Shown here in pieces: positions 5,827-6,517 of a stretch of 6,517 nucleotides of DNA (position 1 is its first letter; each line of letters opens with the position of its first letter). The notes beneath the pieces are model-generated. The model was not told the DNA's origin. It was given only the letters and a program-made list of their open reading frames with translations, and ran no database searches. This stretch comes from CAZCJA01 sp964499015 (GTDB lineage Bacteria; Elusimicrobiota; Elusimicrobia; F11): contig CAZCJA010000098.1 in the NCBI GenBank assembly GCA_964499015.1, positions 1-6,517 of the forward strand, given 5' to 3'. Made by a program: the position numbers and the translations under genes.

Positions 5827-6517
5827 ATGACAGCCAAATGGCCCGCCATCGAAGCCAAGGCGCTTAATAACGAAGCGTTAACCCAAGAAGAGGCACTCTC
5901 CGTCCTTGATTCGTCCAACGACGAATTGATGGAACTGGTCGGCGCGGCTCGGCGCGTGCGCGAGAAGTTCTTCGGCAAGAAAGTGAAGCTGAATTACTTG
6001 GTCAACGTGAAAAGCGGCCTCTGCCCCGAAGATTGCCACTACTGCTCCCAATCCAAGGATTCCCAGGCCCCGATCGCCAAATACCCTTTAATGCATCCCA
6101 CCGACATGATTGAAAACGCCGAGCGCGGCATGGCGGTCGGCGCGGTGCGCGCGTGTTTGGTGGCCAGCGGCCGCGGGCCGTCCAATCGCGAGCTCAATGA
6201 ATTTTGCGACTCCGTTAAAAACTTAAAAGACAAACACCCCAATTTGGAAGTGTGCGCCTGTTTGGGCCTGCTGCAGGACGGGCAAGCCGAGAAGCTTAAA
6301 GAAGCCGGCGTTCACGCCTACAACCACAACATCAACACCAGCAAAGCTCATTACGAAAAGATCTGCGGAACGCACGGCTACGACGACCGCTTGGACACCA
6401 TGAAGAAAGCCGCCGACCAAGGCCTCTCACCCTGCAGCGGCATTTTGGTGGGCATGGGGGAAACCAACGACGACATCGTCGACATGGCGATGACCTTGCG
6501 CGGCAAAGCCGCCTGCT
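5827..6517 (+). CDS. bioB: Biotin synthase BioB (3' end missing)
   Basis: BioB is a cytoplasmic radical SAM enzyme that inserts sulfur into dethiobiotin in the last step of biotin synthesis. The frame is open from ATG 5827 to the window end (230 residues of about 320-335 expected). The radical SAM cysteines are in SGLCPEDCHYCSQS (C66, C70, C73). The Cys ligands expected for the auxiliary [2Fe-2S] cluster are present: C110 (RACLVASGRGP), C143 (EVCACLG) and C203 (SPCSGILVGMGE). The fourth ligand, an Arg, would be beyond the window. Other family landmarks are YFGKKVKLN-like FFGKKVKLNYLVN (48-60), YNHNINTS (165-172) and YDDRLDT (185-191). The motif wording resembles the Bacillus-type BioB more than the E. 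coli form. The start is the first ATG in frame, 20 bases after the antiporter stop. No convincing Shine-Dalgarno site precedes it. No other biotin gene is in view; bioF, bioA or bioD could lie downstream. Confidence 0.95.
   Translation, partial: MTAKWPAIEAKALNNEALTQEEALSVLDSSNDELMELVGAARRVREKFFGKKVKLNYLVNVKSGLCPEDCHYCSQSKDSQAPIAKYPLMHPTDMIENAERGMAVGAVRACLVASGRGPSNRELNEFCDSVKNLKDKHPNLEVCACLGLLQDGQAEKLKEAGVHAYNHNINTSKAHYEKICGTHGYDDRLDTMKKAADQGLSPCSGILVGMGETNDDIVDMAMTLRGKAAC

Noticed and set aside
1..6517. tRNA, rRNA, CRISPR array, insertion sequence, phage or defence genes
   Set aside because: No repeat array, terminal inverted repeats, transposase or RNA-like segments were seen, and coding genes fill almost all of the window.

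Overview
The window is a gene-dense, moderately GC-rich bacterial stretch in which all six genes lie on the plus strand. In order they are: the 3' end of a LytR-CpsA-Psr (LCP) type protein with a LytR_C domain (cut by the window start), pilT, a cyclic-nucleotide-binding-domain plus GAF-like protein, rsfS, argS, a CPA-superfamily cation/proton antiporter, and the first two thirds of bioB (cut by the window end). I see no rRNA, tRNA, CRISPR array, insertion sequence or convincing terminator. No gap between genes is longer than 30 bases.

Organism: PilT shows type IV pilus retraction, which points to a motile or surface-attached bacterium, probably with a diderm envelope. The LCP/LytR_C protein shows an LCP-type cell-wall or envelope function. 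The ribosomal silencing factor and BioB are ordinary bacterial proteins. This mix would suit an under-sampled diderm lineage (for example Omnitrophota or Elusimicrobiota-like bacteria), but the sequence alone does not fix the phylum and that suggestion is a low-confidence inference.

Layout: bases 1-578 hold the LCP tail. A strong Shine-Dalgarno site then opens pilT (593-1657). From there, four genes (pilT, the cNMP/GAF gene, rsfS, argS) are chained through three successive ATGA stop/start overlaps, and the three internal starts have no convincing Shine-Dalgarno site of their own. This suggests one transcript with translational coupling. After a 30-base gap the antiporter has its own AGGAG site. 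bioB starts 20 bases after the antiporter stop, without a clear ribosome binding site.

Function: LCP next to rsfS is a familiar bacterial neighbourhood. Here that pair is separated by pilT and a probable sensor/regulator protein, so a pilus-retraction module is embedded in a housekeeping operon (ribosome silencing, arginyl-tRNA synthesis). The most interesting candidate is the pilT plus cNMP/GAF pair, whose second member keeps the Glu of the cyclic-nucleotide phosphate-binding cassette but has His where Arg is expected. I found no clearly novel multi-gene system; most of the window consists of recognisable families.
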